Shown: in pieces, positions 1 through 6,659 of the stretch
Position numbering within the stretch: the first letter of the stretch is position 1
Layout: each line of letters begins with the position of its first letter
IMG/VR virus record: IMGVR_UViG_3300033388_002942
Location: 1 to 29,921 of that record
Reading direction: 5' to 3' (one strand)
Length of the DNA: 29,921 bases
Source of the DNA: a virus
Notes under the pieces: model-generated
Databases searched by the model: none
What the model saw: the letters and a program-made list of their open reading frames with translations, nothing else
What the model was told of the DNA's origin: nothing
Made by a program: the position numbers and the translations under genes

Positions 1-18
1 AGCATTTGCTACAGCGCA

Positions 19-828
19 CTAAATTAACCTTAATTTTAATTGCTTTGGAATCCTGATCCTTTTTTCAGCTCCGCACATTTCAGGGCAAGTGCCACACTTA
101 CCGAGATAAGCTTTTTTATTTAGCTTGCTTACTGTGCTTTTTGATTTGAGAAAATTAGCCCTTGTTGTATTTATAACTAAACCTTTAACAAGCGGGTTAT
201 TCTTTGAAACCCTAAAAACCGTATCAATATAATTAGGGTCAATTTCAATAAGCTTATCCTGCTTTAACGCCATCTTAAAACCTACCGGATTAAACGTATT
301 AAAGTCACAAGTAACTACCCTTAAAACGCTCTTACAGTATGGCTTTAACCTCTCATATTGCTCAATTGCATTATCAGTAACACTGTCATCATCAAGAGCA
401 GAAACAGAGGTATTTATACAGATATCAATATCCTTTAAGCGTTCTAAGTCGCTATCACTAATAGGCTTCCAATGCTTCGTTATTAATGCAAATTCCTTTT
501 TACAGTCTCTTAGCCTTTCAAGAATATCTATTGTATGCCCCCAATCTTCTGAAGGGTCGCCACTAGTACCAACACGAACGAACGGCATATCAATACGGTT
601 TATCTGGTGAAATATATCTACAAAATGATCATTGTTTAAAAAATCACGTTTCACATAATCAGAAAAATCATACCCGTATCGAATAGCATACCTAGCCGCA
701 TAACAATCACTATAACAGCCGTATTTATTGCCCTTAGTGCCACCCTTACAACCCATAATAGTATCTAGGCTATAGATACCCCTAGCATTAGCGCTAAGGG
801 TAATCTTGTTACTGTATCGCTTTAGCAC
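19..828 (-). CDS. Cysteine-rich DUF5131/Gp37-Gp68-like (radical-SAM-like) phage protein
   Basis: This 269-aa protein has an N-terminal cysteine cluster (C27, C38, C42, in the context GCYSDCYAARYA) that resembles the GC...GC..CYA signature of the DUF5131 (Gp37/Gp68) phage family. It also has internal blocks like that family (VGTSGDPSEDW near residue 87 and ALITKHWKP). A second CxxCxxxC cluster near the C-terminus (C245, C248, C252) suggests metal or Fe-S binding. The start is a GTG that overlaps the stop of the upstream methyltransferase gene (TAGTG), so translation is probably coupled. Because it directly follows a GNAT-methyltransferase fusion, I infer a role in a DNA-modification pathway. 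The biochemical activity is unknown, and the cysteine spacing (C-x10-C-x3-C) is not the classical radical SAM CxxxCxxC. Confidence 0.6.
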   Translation of the reverse strand: MLKRYSNKITLSANARGIYSLDTIMGCKGGTKGNKYGCYSDCYAARYAIRYGYDFSDYVKRDFLNNDHFVDIFHQINRIDMPFVRVGTSGDPSEDWGHTIDILERLRDCKKEFALITKHWKPISDSDLERLKDIDICINTSVSALDDDSVTDNAIEQYERLKPYCKSVLRVVTCDFNTFNPVGFKMALKQDKLIEIDPNYIDTVFRVSKNNPLVKGLVINTTRANFLKSKSTVSKLNKKAYLGKCGTCPEMCGAEKRIRIPKQLKLRLI

Positions 829-2192
829 TACAAGCGGCCTATATTTGGGTAAAGCTCTTTAATCTTCTTCATATCCCCTTTATAGAACATGTAGATTTTT
901 TGATCAGCTTTAGGCCATTTTCGACTATGAAGTGTCTTTTTAGCTTGTGAAAACCTGGTAAATTCAGATTCAAGGAAAACAATTTTATTGTAAATATGTA
1001 GCCCTTGATCCCTGAACCATAACTCGTGCTCAGCTTCAACCCCGAAGTAATGGCCGTTTGGGTGCCGGCTATCGCCAGTCATAACTACAAAAAATGTATT
1101 GTCATTCATTGCTGCTATTGCTTTTTTATAGCCTGCAAAAAGCGTATCTCTAAACTCTTCATAAGTTGGAAGTGAGTTAATCTCACCCTCTGGCGAAGTA
1201 CCATCATAATCAATGTATTTTTCAACCCTGTAATAAGGGGGGCATGAGAAAACCAAATCAAATTTACCTTCAGGCTCATAAGTTGAGCTATCTGATTTTA
1301 TCCATGTTGCATTATAATCAGTGCATATCGCGTTATTTGTATCGCATTGGTTTTGCCTGATTTCTGAGGATATATATTCATACCCTAAAGCGCCAGACAC
1401 AAACCCCATCTGTACGCCGCCACCAAACGGGTTATAAACACGACTGCCATTAGTAGGCATACAAAGATTTGCTATAACTTCGCAGGCCGTAGGATCTAAT
1501 ACAGAAGCATTGCCGTTTAATGATTTTTTATTATTATGTACTACCTTGTCGCCTTTGATCTCATTTTTAGACAGGACCACATTAGAAAAGCCCTTCGAGC
1601 CTTGCCAACACCCCTCACGAGAAGCAAACCGGGGGTTTTCAACTTCATACTTTTCACCGGCATTATCAATCATTTCATTCCATGCCCGTTTATTTCTAAG
1701 CCACAACCCCGTTGTAGACTTCCATAAATTAGTCATTGCAGTATGGGCAAGCAATTTAGTTCTAACCTGGGAAGCTTCGCCGTAATACATGTAAGCAAAC
1801 TCACCCTTATCAATATTCACTTCAAAACCAAGCTTTTTAAATACTGATGGCTTTTCTAAATCATGCTTTTTTGAAACAGTCATAAGCATTGGATAGCCAA
1901 AAGTATTTTGCTCAATAATCTTGTTAACCATCACAGAATAGATTTTTACATCCTTAAACTCTGGATACATGGCAGACTGTAACAAACAGAATTCACCGGC
2001 ATCGTGATTAACCTCAAAAGTAAAGAAGCCTGCAAACTCACCACCACCCTTTAAAACAATAGCCGAATGAATTTGCATGTTTTTACGCGCAGCCCGATAA
2101 GCAATCTTATCACTATCTAAATAGATATACTCTACATTATCTGCAGCGCTATCTTTCTCAACTTGAAATGCATCCAATTGATTCTCTTTCAT
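828..2192 (-). CDS. GNAT-like domain fused to a DNA N6-adenine/N4-cytosine-type methyltransferase
   Basis: This protein is 454 aa. Residues about 20-135 look like a GNAT acyltransferase fold: beta strands, an 'AMYPEF' element and a terminal FKKLGFEV block like the end of GNAT domains. Residues about 228-450 form an amino-methyltransferase. Motif I is NPFGGG (254-259), and the catalytic loop is FSCPPYY (315-321), a variant of the D/N/S-PP-Y motif IV that is frequent in phage methylases. An aromatic-rich linker (about 155-200) joins the domains. The start ATG has AAAGG about 7 nt upstream. The gene sits between csrA and the cysteine-rich gene, in one minus-strand operon. It probably modifies phage DNA to evade restriction. 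The GNAT-like half recalls Mom-type modification enzymes, but that link is inference. Confidence 0.75.
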   Translation of the reverse strand: MKENQLDAFQVEKDSAADNVEYIYLDSDKIAYRAARKNMQIHSAIVLKGGGEFAGFFTFEVNHDAGEFCLLQSAMYPEFKDVKIYSVMVNKIIEQNTFGYPMLMTVSKKHDLEKPSVFKKLGFEVNIDKGEFAYMYYGEASQVRTKLLAHTAMTNLWKSTTGLWLRNKRAWNEMIDNAGEKYEVENPRFASREGCWQGSKGFSNVVLSKNEIKGDKVVHNNKKSLNGNASVLDPTACEVIANLCMPTNGSRVYNPFGGGVQMGFVSGALGYEYISSEIRQNQCDTNNAICTDYNATWIKSDSSTYEPEGKFDLVFSCPPYYRVEKYIDYDGTSPEGEINSLPTYEEFRDTLFAGYKKAIAAMNDNTFFVVMTGDSRHPNGHYFGVEAEHELWFRDQGLHIYNKIVFLESEFTRFSQAKKTLHSRKWPKADQKIYMFYKGDMKKIKELYPNIGRL

Positions 2193-2246
2193 TTTTATGC
2201 CTTTTTATTTATAAGTTTATGTTGTTTAAAAACTCTTTATAGCTAC

Positions 2247-2420
2247 TCACTTGTTTTTACCCTCTTGAATCCGGTGATAAATTTCCTCACGATGAACCTC
2301 GACTTCCTTTGGGGCGTCAATGCCAAGCTTTACCTGGCCACGATCAATGCCGCAAATAGTGATCTTTATGTCGTCGCCAATGATTATCGACTCTTGAACT
2401 CTTCTTGTTAATATCAACAT
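2247..2420 (-). CDS. csrA: CsrA/RsmA-family RNA-binding regulator, phage-encoded
   Basis: This 57-aa protein reads [11 protein letters not shown] at its start, and its second half contains [19 protein letters not shown]. That is the complete CsrA fold, with the key RNA-contacting residues L4, R6, R7 and the C-terminal HREEI(Y) arginine (R44). CsrA dimers bind GGA motifs, usually over ribosome binding sites, and repress or stabilise mRNAs. The gene lies between the split C5 methyltransferase and the GNAT-methyltransferase. GGAG stands 8 nt before the ATG in an AAAGGAG context, so autoregulation is possible. It is intact and of normal length for the family. Its target (phage mRNAs, host mRNAs or host Csr small RNAs) cannot be read from the sequence. 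Confidence 0.93.
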   Translation of the reverse strand: MLILTRRVQESIIIGDDIKITICGIDRGQVKLGIDAPKEVEVHREEIYHRIQEGKNK

Positions 2421-2447
2421 TTGCCTTTCTCCTTTGTGTTTTTTAAA

Positions 2448-2475
2448 GTATTAACCAAGATTTACTAAAAGTAAA
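2448..2475 (-). promoter_or_regulatory. Putative sigma70 promoter for csrA
   Basis: Reading the minus strand, TTTACT and TAATAC are separated by 16 bp. The -10 ends about 28 bp upstream of the csrA ATG. The -35 overlaps a small inverted repeat, TTTAC-TTTTA-GTAAA. Two matches to loose hexamers in AT-rich DNA are weak evidence. Confidence 0.35.
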
Positions 2476-2490
2476 GTTTTAATATTACAA

Positions 2491-3156
2491 TTATTTAGTT
2501 AATAACTGCCAGGCTTTAACGACACACAGCGAAAACTGTCCATTACCTATGGCTTTTAATCTCGCGGCGCGGTCTTTTGTTTTTTTCGTTACCCTGGGAA
2601 TATCCGGCTCGATTGACGGGTTCAATATTTCATCGCTTTTTAACGGTTCAAGGCTGGTCCAGCCAATAGGCCATCCCATTAGCCATTCAACCCAGTCGGG
2701 ATTTAAGGCGCCAGTGTCGCCATTTAGCGTATTGACCTTATCGGGAAGCGAGTTGTTTTCGCCTCTGCCTGCTTTTTTTAAAGTATCAAGTTTTTTGCCG
2801 CCCTTGTAATCTCTAGCGGCTGGCGTAGGCCACGTTTTCACATGACGATTTAAAGTTATTTGTGTGTGATTCCCGGTTTTTGGGTTATACGCTCTTTCGC
2901 CAGGTTGGAGTTTTGCACCATCTTTTCCGGTTAAGCTATCTAAAAAATCACCGGCGCCGGCCATTTGTGCGCTTGGTGTTGGAAAATTATTAACTTCGTC
3001 GCTTGCCTCCTTATATGCTCTATGCATTTCTGGGTTTATCCACTCCCTGAGGTTCCCTGGTGCTGATCTGTTTTTTCTTCCTCCAGTTGTCGCTTGTTTT
3101 TTCATCGCCTCAAAACTTCTGCACGGGAGTACGTCCATCGTGTTTGGCGTAGGCAT
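2491..3156 (-). CDS. C5-cytosine DNA methyltransferase, C-terminal part (target recognition and motifs IX-X)
   Basis: The frame is open from the left, and the segment that aligns with methyltransferase C-termini begins at an ATG at 3156 (MPTPNTMD). It carries three P-T-P blocks (MPTPNTMD, FPTPSAQMAG, WPTPAARDYKGG), which are characteristic of phage C5-methylases, then NPDWVEWLMGWPIGW and the closing RLKAIGNGQ of motif X. It is 221 aa if started at that ATG. It overlaps the N-terminal part by 47 nt in another frame. It is therefore either the second chain of a split enzyme like M.AquI, the product of +1 frameshifting, or the tail of a gene broken by one extra base. Weak purine-rich sequence (GGAAAAGG) precedes the ATG. 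Confidence 0.75.
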   Translation of the reverse strand: MPTPNTMDVLPCRSFEAMKKQATTGGRKNRSAPGNLREWINPEMHRAYKEASDEVNNFPTPSAQMAGAGDFLDSLTGKDGAKLQPGERAYNPKTGNHTQITLNRHVKTWPTPAARDYKGGKKLDTLKKAGRGENNSLPDKVNTLNGDTGALNPDWVEWLMGWPIGWTSLEPLKSDEILNPSIEPDIPRVTKKTKDRAARLKAIGNGQFSLCVVKAWQLLTK

Positions 3157-3688
3157 ATATCCAGAGCCTTTTCCGATGGTGCCGTGCTCCACAATCATCT
3201 GCTCCCAGCACACACCATCGAGCATTATACCCTGCTTCGGCCAGGTCTCTGAAAATGGCGTAAATGTACCGAAAATATCCTGCTGAGCCGTCATCCAGAC
3301 ATTGTGTTTCTTCTCCGGCTCCAAGCAGTCCGGGTACATTTTCGAGCAAGCAATATTTTGGCTTAACTGCGCGAATGATGTTGATAGTTGCTGGCCACAT
3401 GTTTCGATCATCGGAGCCGGCAGATTGTTTTCCGGCAACTGAGAAGGGCTGGCACGGCAAACCTCCGCTACCCACGTCTGCAAATCCTCGGTATTGTTCA
3501 GCGATATCGGCGAATGCTCGCACGTCAGAGAAGATAGGGGCTTCATCTAATAAACCATCCTTTATACGTTGGGCCAGCACTTCCTGGCAATAATCATTAA
3601 ATTCGACATAACCAATATGCTGAAAGCCGAGCAGGTTAGTTCCCAAAAGGCCGCCGCCTGCGCCAGTGAATAGACTTAATTCACGCAT
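3110..3688 (-). CDS. C5-cytosine DNA methyltransferase, N-terminal catalytic part
   Basis: The protein is 192 aa when started at the ATG at 3688 (MRELSLFTGAGGG). It carries motif I (LFTGAGGG, SAM binding), motif IV with the catalytic cysteine (GGLPCQPFS, C79), motif VI (LLENVPG, E116) and motif VIII (ARHHRKRLWI, 169-177), then runs out of frame to a stop. Family members continue directly from RRLWI to a MPTP-type target recognition region. Here that region lies one base out of phase, so the break is within about 3154-3163. A longer open frame reaches 3802, but the first 38 residues lack methylase similarity. I chose 3688 for the motif I spacing, although its ribosome site is weak. It probably protects phage DNA. 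Confidence 0.8.
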   Translation of the reverse strand: MRELSLFTGAGGGLLGTNLLGFQHIGYVEFNDYCQEVLAQRIKDGLLDEAPIFSDVRAFADIAEQYRGFADVGSGGLPCQPFSVAGKQSAGSDDRNMWPATINIIRAVKPKYCLLENVPGLLGAGEETQCLDDGSAGYFRYIYAIFRDLAEAGYNARWCVLGADDCGARHHRKRLWIYAYAKHDGRTPVQKF

Positions 3689-3690
3689 AA

Positions 3691-3774
3691 TCAACAAGCC
3701 ACAGCACAAACCAAAACCAGCAGAGCAAGCCCAGACCCGATTTCGATTTTGTTTTGTTTTAGGGTTTTTAGCAT
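3691..3774 (-). CDS. Possible 27-aa membrane micropeptide ahead of the methyltransferase
   Basis: A short frame starts at an ATG with AAGG 7 nt upstream and encodes a charged N-terminus followed by one hydrophobic segment (SGLALLVLVCAVAC). It ends two bases before the methyltransferase start. It would be the first cistron after the leftward promoter, and could be a leader that couples translation to the methylase. Length alone makes it uncertain. Confidence 0.35.
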   Translation of the reverse strand: MLKTLKQNKIEIGSGLALLVLVCAVAC

Positions 3775-3804
3775 TTTTTAGCCTTATATAAATTAATGAC
3801 ACGG

Positions 3805-3833
3805 ATATTAGACGCTATATAAAATTAATGCAA
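3805..3833 (-). promoter_or_regulatory. Leftward sigma70 promoter of the accessory operon
   Basis: On the minus strand TTGCAT and TAATAT are separated by exactly 17 bp. This would drive the methyltransferase-csrA-modification operon and, if the genome is circular, the cassette array beyond the junction. It faces away from the rightward promoter at 3869-3897. Confidence 0.6.
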
Positions 3834-3850
3834 CTGAAATAAGTATAAAT

Positions 3851-3863
3851 AATAACAGGTATT
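3851..3863. promoter_or_regulatory. Imperfect palindrome, possible operator
   Basis: AATAACAGGTATT is a near-palindrome lying between the two divergent promoters, a few bases upstream of the rightward -35. It could be bound by the adjacent Cro-like protein. Its sequence differs from the inverted repeat on the rightward -10, so it may be a different site. Confidence 0.3.
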
Positions 3864-3868
3864 CCAGC

Positions 3869-3897
3869 TTGACAAGGTGCGGCCAGAATTCTATTCT
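3869..3897 (+). promoter_or_regulatory. Rightward sigma70 promoter with overlapping inverted repeat
   Basis: A consensus TTGACA (3869-3874) stands 17 bp before TATTCT (3892-3897). A perfect inverted repeat, AGAAT-TCT-ATTCT (3885-3897), covers the -10. That is the expected position for an autorepressor operator of the HTH gene that begins at 3923. Confidence 0.75.
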
Positions 3898-3922
3898 ACG
3901 CAAAACAAATGAGAGAAATATT

Positions 3923-4120
3923 ATGAATATTGGTAAAAGCTTGCGCCTAGCAATGGAAAAAAACGACAAAAGCAGGGAGCAATTAGCCTCTGAAATTGAT
4001 AGGAGCGTTTCTTATGTTAATCAGCTGAGAAGGGCTGAATCTATGAACCTTGATACCGTGACAATGCTGGCTGTTGCATTTGATATGAAGGTTAGCGAAT
4101 TTGTTGCATTAGGTGAATAA
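3923..4120 (+). CDS. Cro/cI-like helix-turn-helix transcriptional regulator
   Basis: This 65-aa protein has an HTH_3-type fold: IGKSLRLAMEKNDKSREQLASEIDRS forms helices 1-2, VSYVNQLRRAES is the recognition helix, and VTMLAVAFDMKVSEFVAL is the closing helices. The ATG at 3923 is preferred over an upstream in-frame start because it follows a GAGAG ribosome site and the fold starts there. It is the first gene after the strong rightward promoter, whose -10 is covered by an inverted repeat. That arrangement suggests autoregulation and control of the divergent operons. Its size is that of a Cro-type repressor. No partner cI-like repressor is visible. Confidence 0.85.
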   Translation: MNIGKSLRLAMEKNDKSREQLASEIDRSVSYVNQLRRAESMNLDTVTMLAVAFDMKVSEFVALGE

Positions 4121-4123
4121 ATA

Positions 4124-5092
4124 ATGGCCAGATCAAGAAATATTAAGCCAGGGTTCTTCAAAGATGCAAAAGTTGTTTCATGTTCATATGCGGCAAGATT
4201 GTTGTTTCAAGGGCTTTGGTGTATTGCCGATTACAAAGGCAGATTTAAATATGAACCGCTTGAAGTAAAGATGGAAATCTTTCCTGCAGATGATGTTGAT
4301 ATCAATAAAATGATGGACGAATTAGCAGAAAAAAAACTGATCGAGTTTTATACCGAGCACTCTGGTACTACTCTGGTGCAAGTTCGGGGCTTCGAAAAAC
4401 ACCAGAACCCACACATCAACGAGAAGCAAAATAGGGATAAAACACCAGCTCCACATCTACCAAGTAAAATGGAGTGTTTGGCCAAAATAACCGAATTAGA
4501 CACAGAAAATTCCTTTCTACCTCAACAGGTTATAGATTCTCTGGTAGTACTCCGAGAGTACTCTCAAAACAACACAGGAGTGATCGGGCTGATTCCTGAT
4601 TCCCTCTATACTGATTCCCTTATTAAAAACACTTTGTCCGAAACACCAAAAAAACCCAAAAAGACTAAACCAGAAAAAACAACTGAACCGTTCATATATC
4701 TTTTCGACATGTTTTGGGAGGCAGGATTAACCAAATCAAAAAAGAAAGATTCTTACCCAGCTTTCATCAAAGTACTGAAAACCAAAAAAGGAACAGAGCT
4801 AGAATTTACCAGCTTCCTTGTTAACGATATTAAGCAACGTATTAACAACCGGCAGAATGGATTTGAGGCTTTACTTCCAACAAGTTATTTGAATGGTGAG
4901 CGTTGGAATGATGATTATTCACTTGGCAGCGTTTCAGGATTTGATAACGGTAAAATTGGGAGTGGTAAAAACTATCAGACAACAACAGATGCATTCAATG
5001 ATAAATCGTTACTTGATTTTGATGAGCCGCCCGGGTCAACAGGTGACTTGGAACAAGATTTATTGAATGACCAACAAAATAGAAACCATTGA
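4124..5092 (+). CDS. Phage replication initiation protein, DnaD/Lin1244-like N-terminal winged helix
   Basis: This 322-aa protein begins MARSRNIKPGFFKDA and continues with ARLLFQGLWCIADYKGR, DDVDINKMMDELAEKKLI and VRGFEKHQNPHINE. That series is typical of the N-terminal domain of phage replication proteins related to Lin1244/DnaD-like helicase-loader families. A lysine/proline-rich linker (about residues 175-195) leads to a second helical domain. The start lies 3 nt after the repressor stop, so the two are co-transcribed early. It presumably initiates phage DNA replication by recruiting host helicase. No phage helicase, primase or polymerase is seen. Confidence 0.8.
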   Translation: MARSRNIKPGFFKDAKVVSCSYAARLLFQGLWCIADYKGRFKYEPLEVKMEIFPADDVDINKMMDELAEKKLIEFYTEHSGTTLVQVRGFEKHQNPHINEKQNRDKTPAPHLPSKMECLAKITELDTENSFLPQQVIDSLVVLREYSQNNTGVIGLIPDSLYTDSLIKNTLSETPKKPKKTKPEKTTEPFIYLFDMFWEAGLTKSKKKDSYPAFIKVLKTKKGTELEFTSFLVNDIKQRINNRQNGFEALLPTSYLNGERWNDDYSLGSVSGFDNGKIGSGKNYQTTTDAFNDKSLLDFDEPPGSTGDLEQDLLNDQQNRNH

Positions 5093-5117
5093 TTTTTAAC
5101 AACAAAAGGCAAATATT

Positions 5118-5318
5118 ATGACTAAAAACCCATTATCTGATGGTGTTGTACCACTAAAAACCACACCAAAGAAATCCAGATCGTTATTTGATCAGGTATC
5201 TAGGCTTGCGAGATTGCTTTCTGATGACGACCTGGAGAAGTTGAGGCAAGTGGCCTGCTCTATGCAGAAATCTCGCAAGCAACGGGCTGTAGTTAGCTCT
5301 CGTTGCAATTCTAAGTGA
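5118..5318 (+). CDS. Small hypothetical early protein
   Basis: This 66-aa basic protein has a central helix (SLFDQVSRLARLLSDDDLEKLRQVACSM) and basic ends. AAAAGGCA precedes the ATG, as in several genes of this genome. It is the third gene of the rightward early operon and its stop overlaps the possible GTG start of the next frame. I do not recognise the family. Confidence 0.6.
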   Translation: MTKNPLSDGVVPLKTTPKKSRSLFDQVSRLARLLSDDDLEKLRQVACSMQKSRKQRAVVSSRCNSK

Positions 5319-5329
5319 GTGGCTTACCT

Positions 5330-5527
5330 ATGAACACAAAACAGCGTGTAACGCTCTTAAAGCAGCAGAACGGGTTTATACCTTGTTCTAAAAATTGTGG
5401 AAGTTGTTGTTTTTACCAGGCAGACGAAAACAAAGACGCTTCGACTGTAGGTGACTTGTGTGTCGTTGATCCTGAATTGCCGTTTAGGACTAGCCCGGAT
5501 TCAACTTGTCAGAAGTGGTGTTTTTAA
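5330..5527 (+). CDS. Small cysteine-rich protein, possible metal-binding
   Basis: This 65-aa protein has eight cysteines, in CSKNCGSCCF, DLCVVD and STCQKWCF. The spacing suggests Zn or Fe-S binding. The ATG at 5330 follows GAGTGG and is preferred over an in-frame GTG at 5315. The stop overlaps the next start (TAATG), showing tight coupling. I do not recognise it by name. Phage proteins of this kind are often small zinc-binding inhibitors or regulators, but no function is shown here. Confidence 0.6.
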   Translation: MNTKQRVTLLKQQNGFIPCSKNCGSCCFYQADENKDASTVGDLCVVDPELPFRTSPDSTCQKWCF

Positions 5528-5670
5528 TGAATCGAGAGCAGCAAATAGAGTTATTAACCAAGCTGGCAGAAAAGGCTGATTTTGAAGCGTGGGAAAGTTT
5601 GACTGAGAATGAAAATAAATATCTTGAGTATTTACTTGAAAACAAAAGGCAGAGAAAAAATGAAACTTAA
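5527..5670 (+). CDS. Small hypothetical acidic helical protein
   Basis: This 47-aa frame starts on the TAATG overlap with the preceding gene. It is almost entirely helical and charged (MNREQQIELLTKLAEKADFE, then YLEYLLENKRQRKNET). It ends inside the next gene, overlapping it by 11 nt. The coupling and codon pattern support a real gene, but the family is not recognised. Confidence 0.5.
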   Translation: MNREQQIELLTKLAEKADFEAWESLTENENKYLEYLLENKRQRKNET

Positions 5671-5803
5671 ATATGATGATATAGAAATTGAATTAACTGG
5701 AAAATCTATAGGGCTTGAGCAATTCGCATTTTGGTTAATAGAGAGAGAAGGCCGATTCCTAGATGGAGGCAACAACAATGAATTACAAAACAGTATGGAT
5801 TAA
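5660..5803 (+). CDS. Small hypothetical protein
   Basis: This 47-aa protein starts MKLKYDDIEIELTGKSIG and contains an aromatic helix (LEQFAFWLIEREG). The ATG at 5660 is preferred over one at 5609, which would lie deep inside the preceding gene. It overlaps its neighbours at both ends, as is usual in this early operon. No family is recognised. Confidence 0.5.
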   Translation: MKLKYDDIEIELTGKSIGLEQFAFWLIEREGRFLDGGNNNELQNSMD

Positions 5804-6194
5804 GTGGATAAATAACAACAACATGCACTCGCAGGCTAACTCAACAGGTTTTAGTAGCGACTCAATAGCCTATATCAACTCACTACCCGATGAAGAGCAG
5901 GCAGAGCCTATAGAAAAAGATATTGATTTTGAAAGAGTGCTTACTGGTGTTAAGGCATGTATGGATAGCAAGGATGGTGACTTAGACGCATTCTGTTACG
6001 AAATGGCAGAAGCGCTATTTAAGCATAAGCAAGCATTATTTAAAGCACAAACCTCCACAATGCCAGATGAGCCAGAGAAGCTAGCAGAGAAATTTCACGA
6101 TATTTACGAAAAACTAGCGCCGTCATTTGGATATAATACAAAAAAGGCATCAGCTGTAGAGTGGTGCACGTACCTGTTCAGAATAAAAAACTAA
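5778..6194 (+). CDS. Hypothetical early protein
   Basis: This 138-aa protein starts at an ATG 8 nt after a strong GGAGG site. It is acidic in the middle (LPDEEQAEPIEKDIDFERV), followed by helices (FCYEMAEALFKHKQALFKAQ) and a C-terminal FGYNTKKASAVEWCTYLFRI. The composition suggests a soluble helical protein. It is part of the rightward early operon, before the terminase genes. I do not recognise it. Confidence 0.6.
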   Translation: MNYKTVWIKWINNNNMHSQANSTGFSSDSIAYINSLPDEEQAEPIEKDIDFERVLTGVKACMDSKDGDLDAFCYEMAEALFKHKQALFKAQTSTMPDEPEKLAEKFHDIYEKLAPSFGYNTKKASAVEWCTYLFRIKN

Positions 6195-6242
6195 TGATTG
6201 CAACCTACGCAGAACTGCTCAAAGCCAGCAAAAGGAGTAATA

Positions 6243-6443
6243 ATGAAAAATCCAAACGAATACCAGAAAAGCCAACATGCAATGACAGTGAGCAGAAAGC
6301 AATTTAAGGCCGAATCAAAAACTAGCAAAGCCAAAGAGCAGGCAAAAATTGATCAACTAACAAAGGAGTTTTCTGGGCGTGTTGAGATTGTACCGAATAA
6401 ACTTCAGCCATCAATGCGATGGAATATGAAACACTTAAATTAA
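6243..6443 (+). CDS. Small lysine-rich hypothetical protein
   Basis: This 66-aa protein starts at MKNPNEYQ, 5 nt after AAAGGAG. It is basic in its first half (SRKQFKAESKTSKAKEQAK) and ends RVEIVPNKLQPSMRWNMKHLN. A 37-aa frame at 6194-6307 overlaps its start, but this frame has the better ribosome site. The family is unknown. Confidence 0.5.
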   Translation: MKNPNEYQKSQHAMTVSRKQFKAESKTSKAKEQAKIDQLTKEFSGRVEIVPNKLQPSMRWNMKHLN

Positions 6444-6455
6444 AAGGCATAAATC

Positions 6456-6614
6456 ATGTTTACAATAAGTGTATTTCAAGTAATCGGCTTCACCCTGGCA
6501 GCAATAATAACCCTGCAGGCCGTTTATAATATTGGTTTTTATAATGGTAGAAAATCTAAAATCAGAATGATCATTTCAGATCATCTTGAATTCCATGATT
6601 TGCCGAAAAAATAA
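6456..6614 (+). CDS. Small single-pass membrane protein
   Basis: This 52-aa protein has one N-terminal hydrophobic helix (ISVFQVIGFTLAAIITLQAV) followed by a basic stretch (YNGRKSKIRM), so the C-terminus is probably cytoplasmic. AAAAGG lies 9 nt before the ATG. It is located just before the terminase genes. It could be a superinfection-exclusion or holin-accessory peptide, but nothing in the sequence decides this. Confidence 0.55.
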   Translation: MFTISVFQVIGFTLAAIITLQAVYNIGFYNGRKSKIRMIISDHLEFHDLPKK

Positions 6615-6659
6615 CGCTGTGTAATAATTGTTCTAAATGGTTCAACGGGATAGTGTCCT

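Noticed and set aside
2163-2411. Plus-strand 82-codon frame
   Set aside because: It is antisense to csrA, whose sequence is unmistakable.
3158-3546. Open frame extending the C-terminal methyltransferase part upstream
   Set aside because: This stretch is out of frame with the catalytic motifs I-VIII and has no similarity to methylase sequence; it is open by chance.
6194-6307. 37-codon frame with TAATG overlap to the preceding gene
   Set aside because: It overlaps 65 nt of the next frame, which has a perfect AAAGGAG site; the composition gives no support. It could be a leader peptide, so I note it only here.
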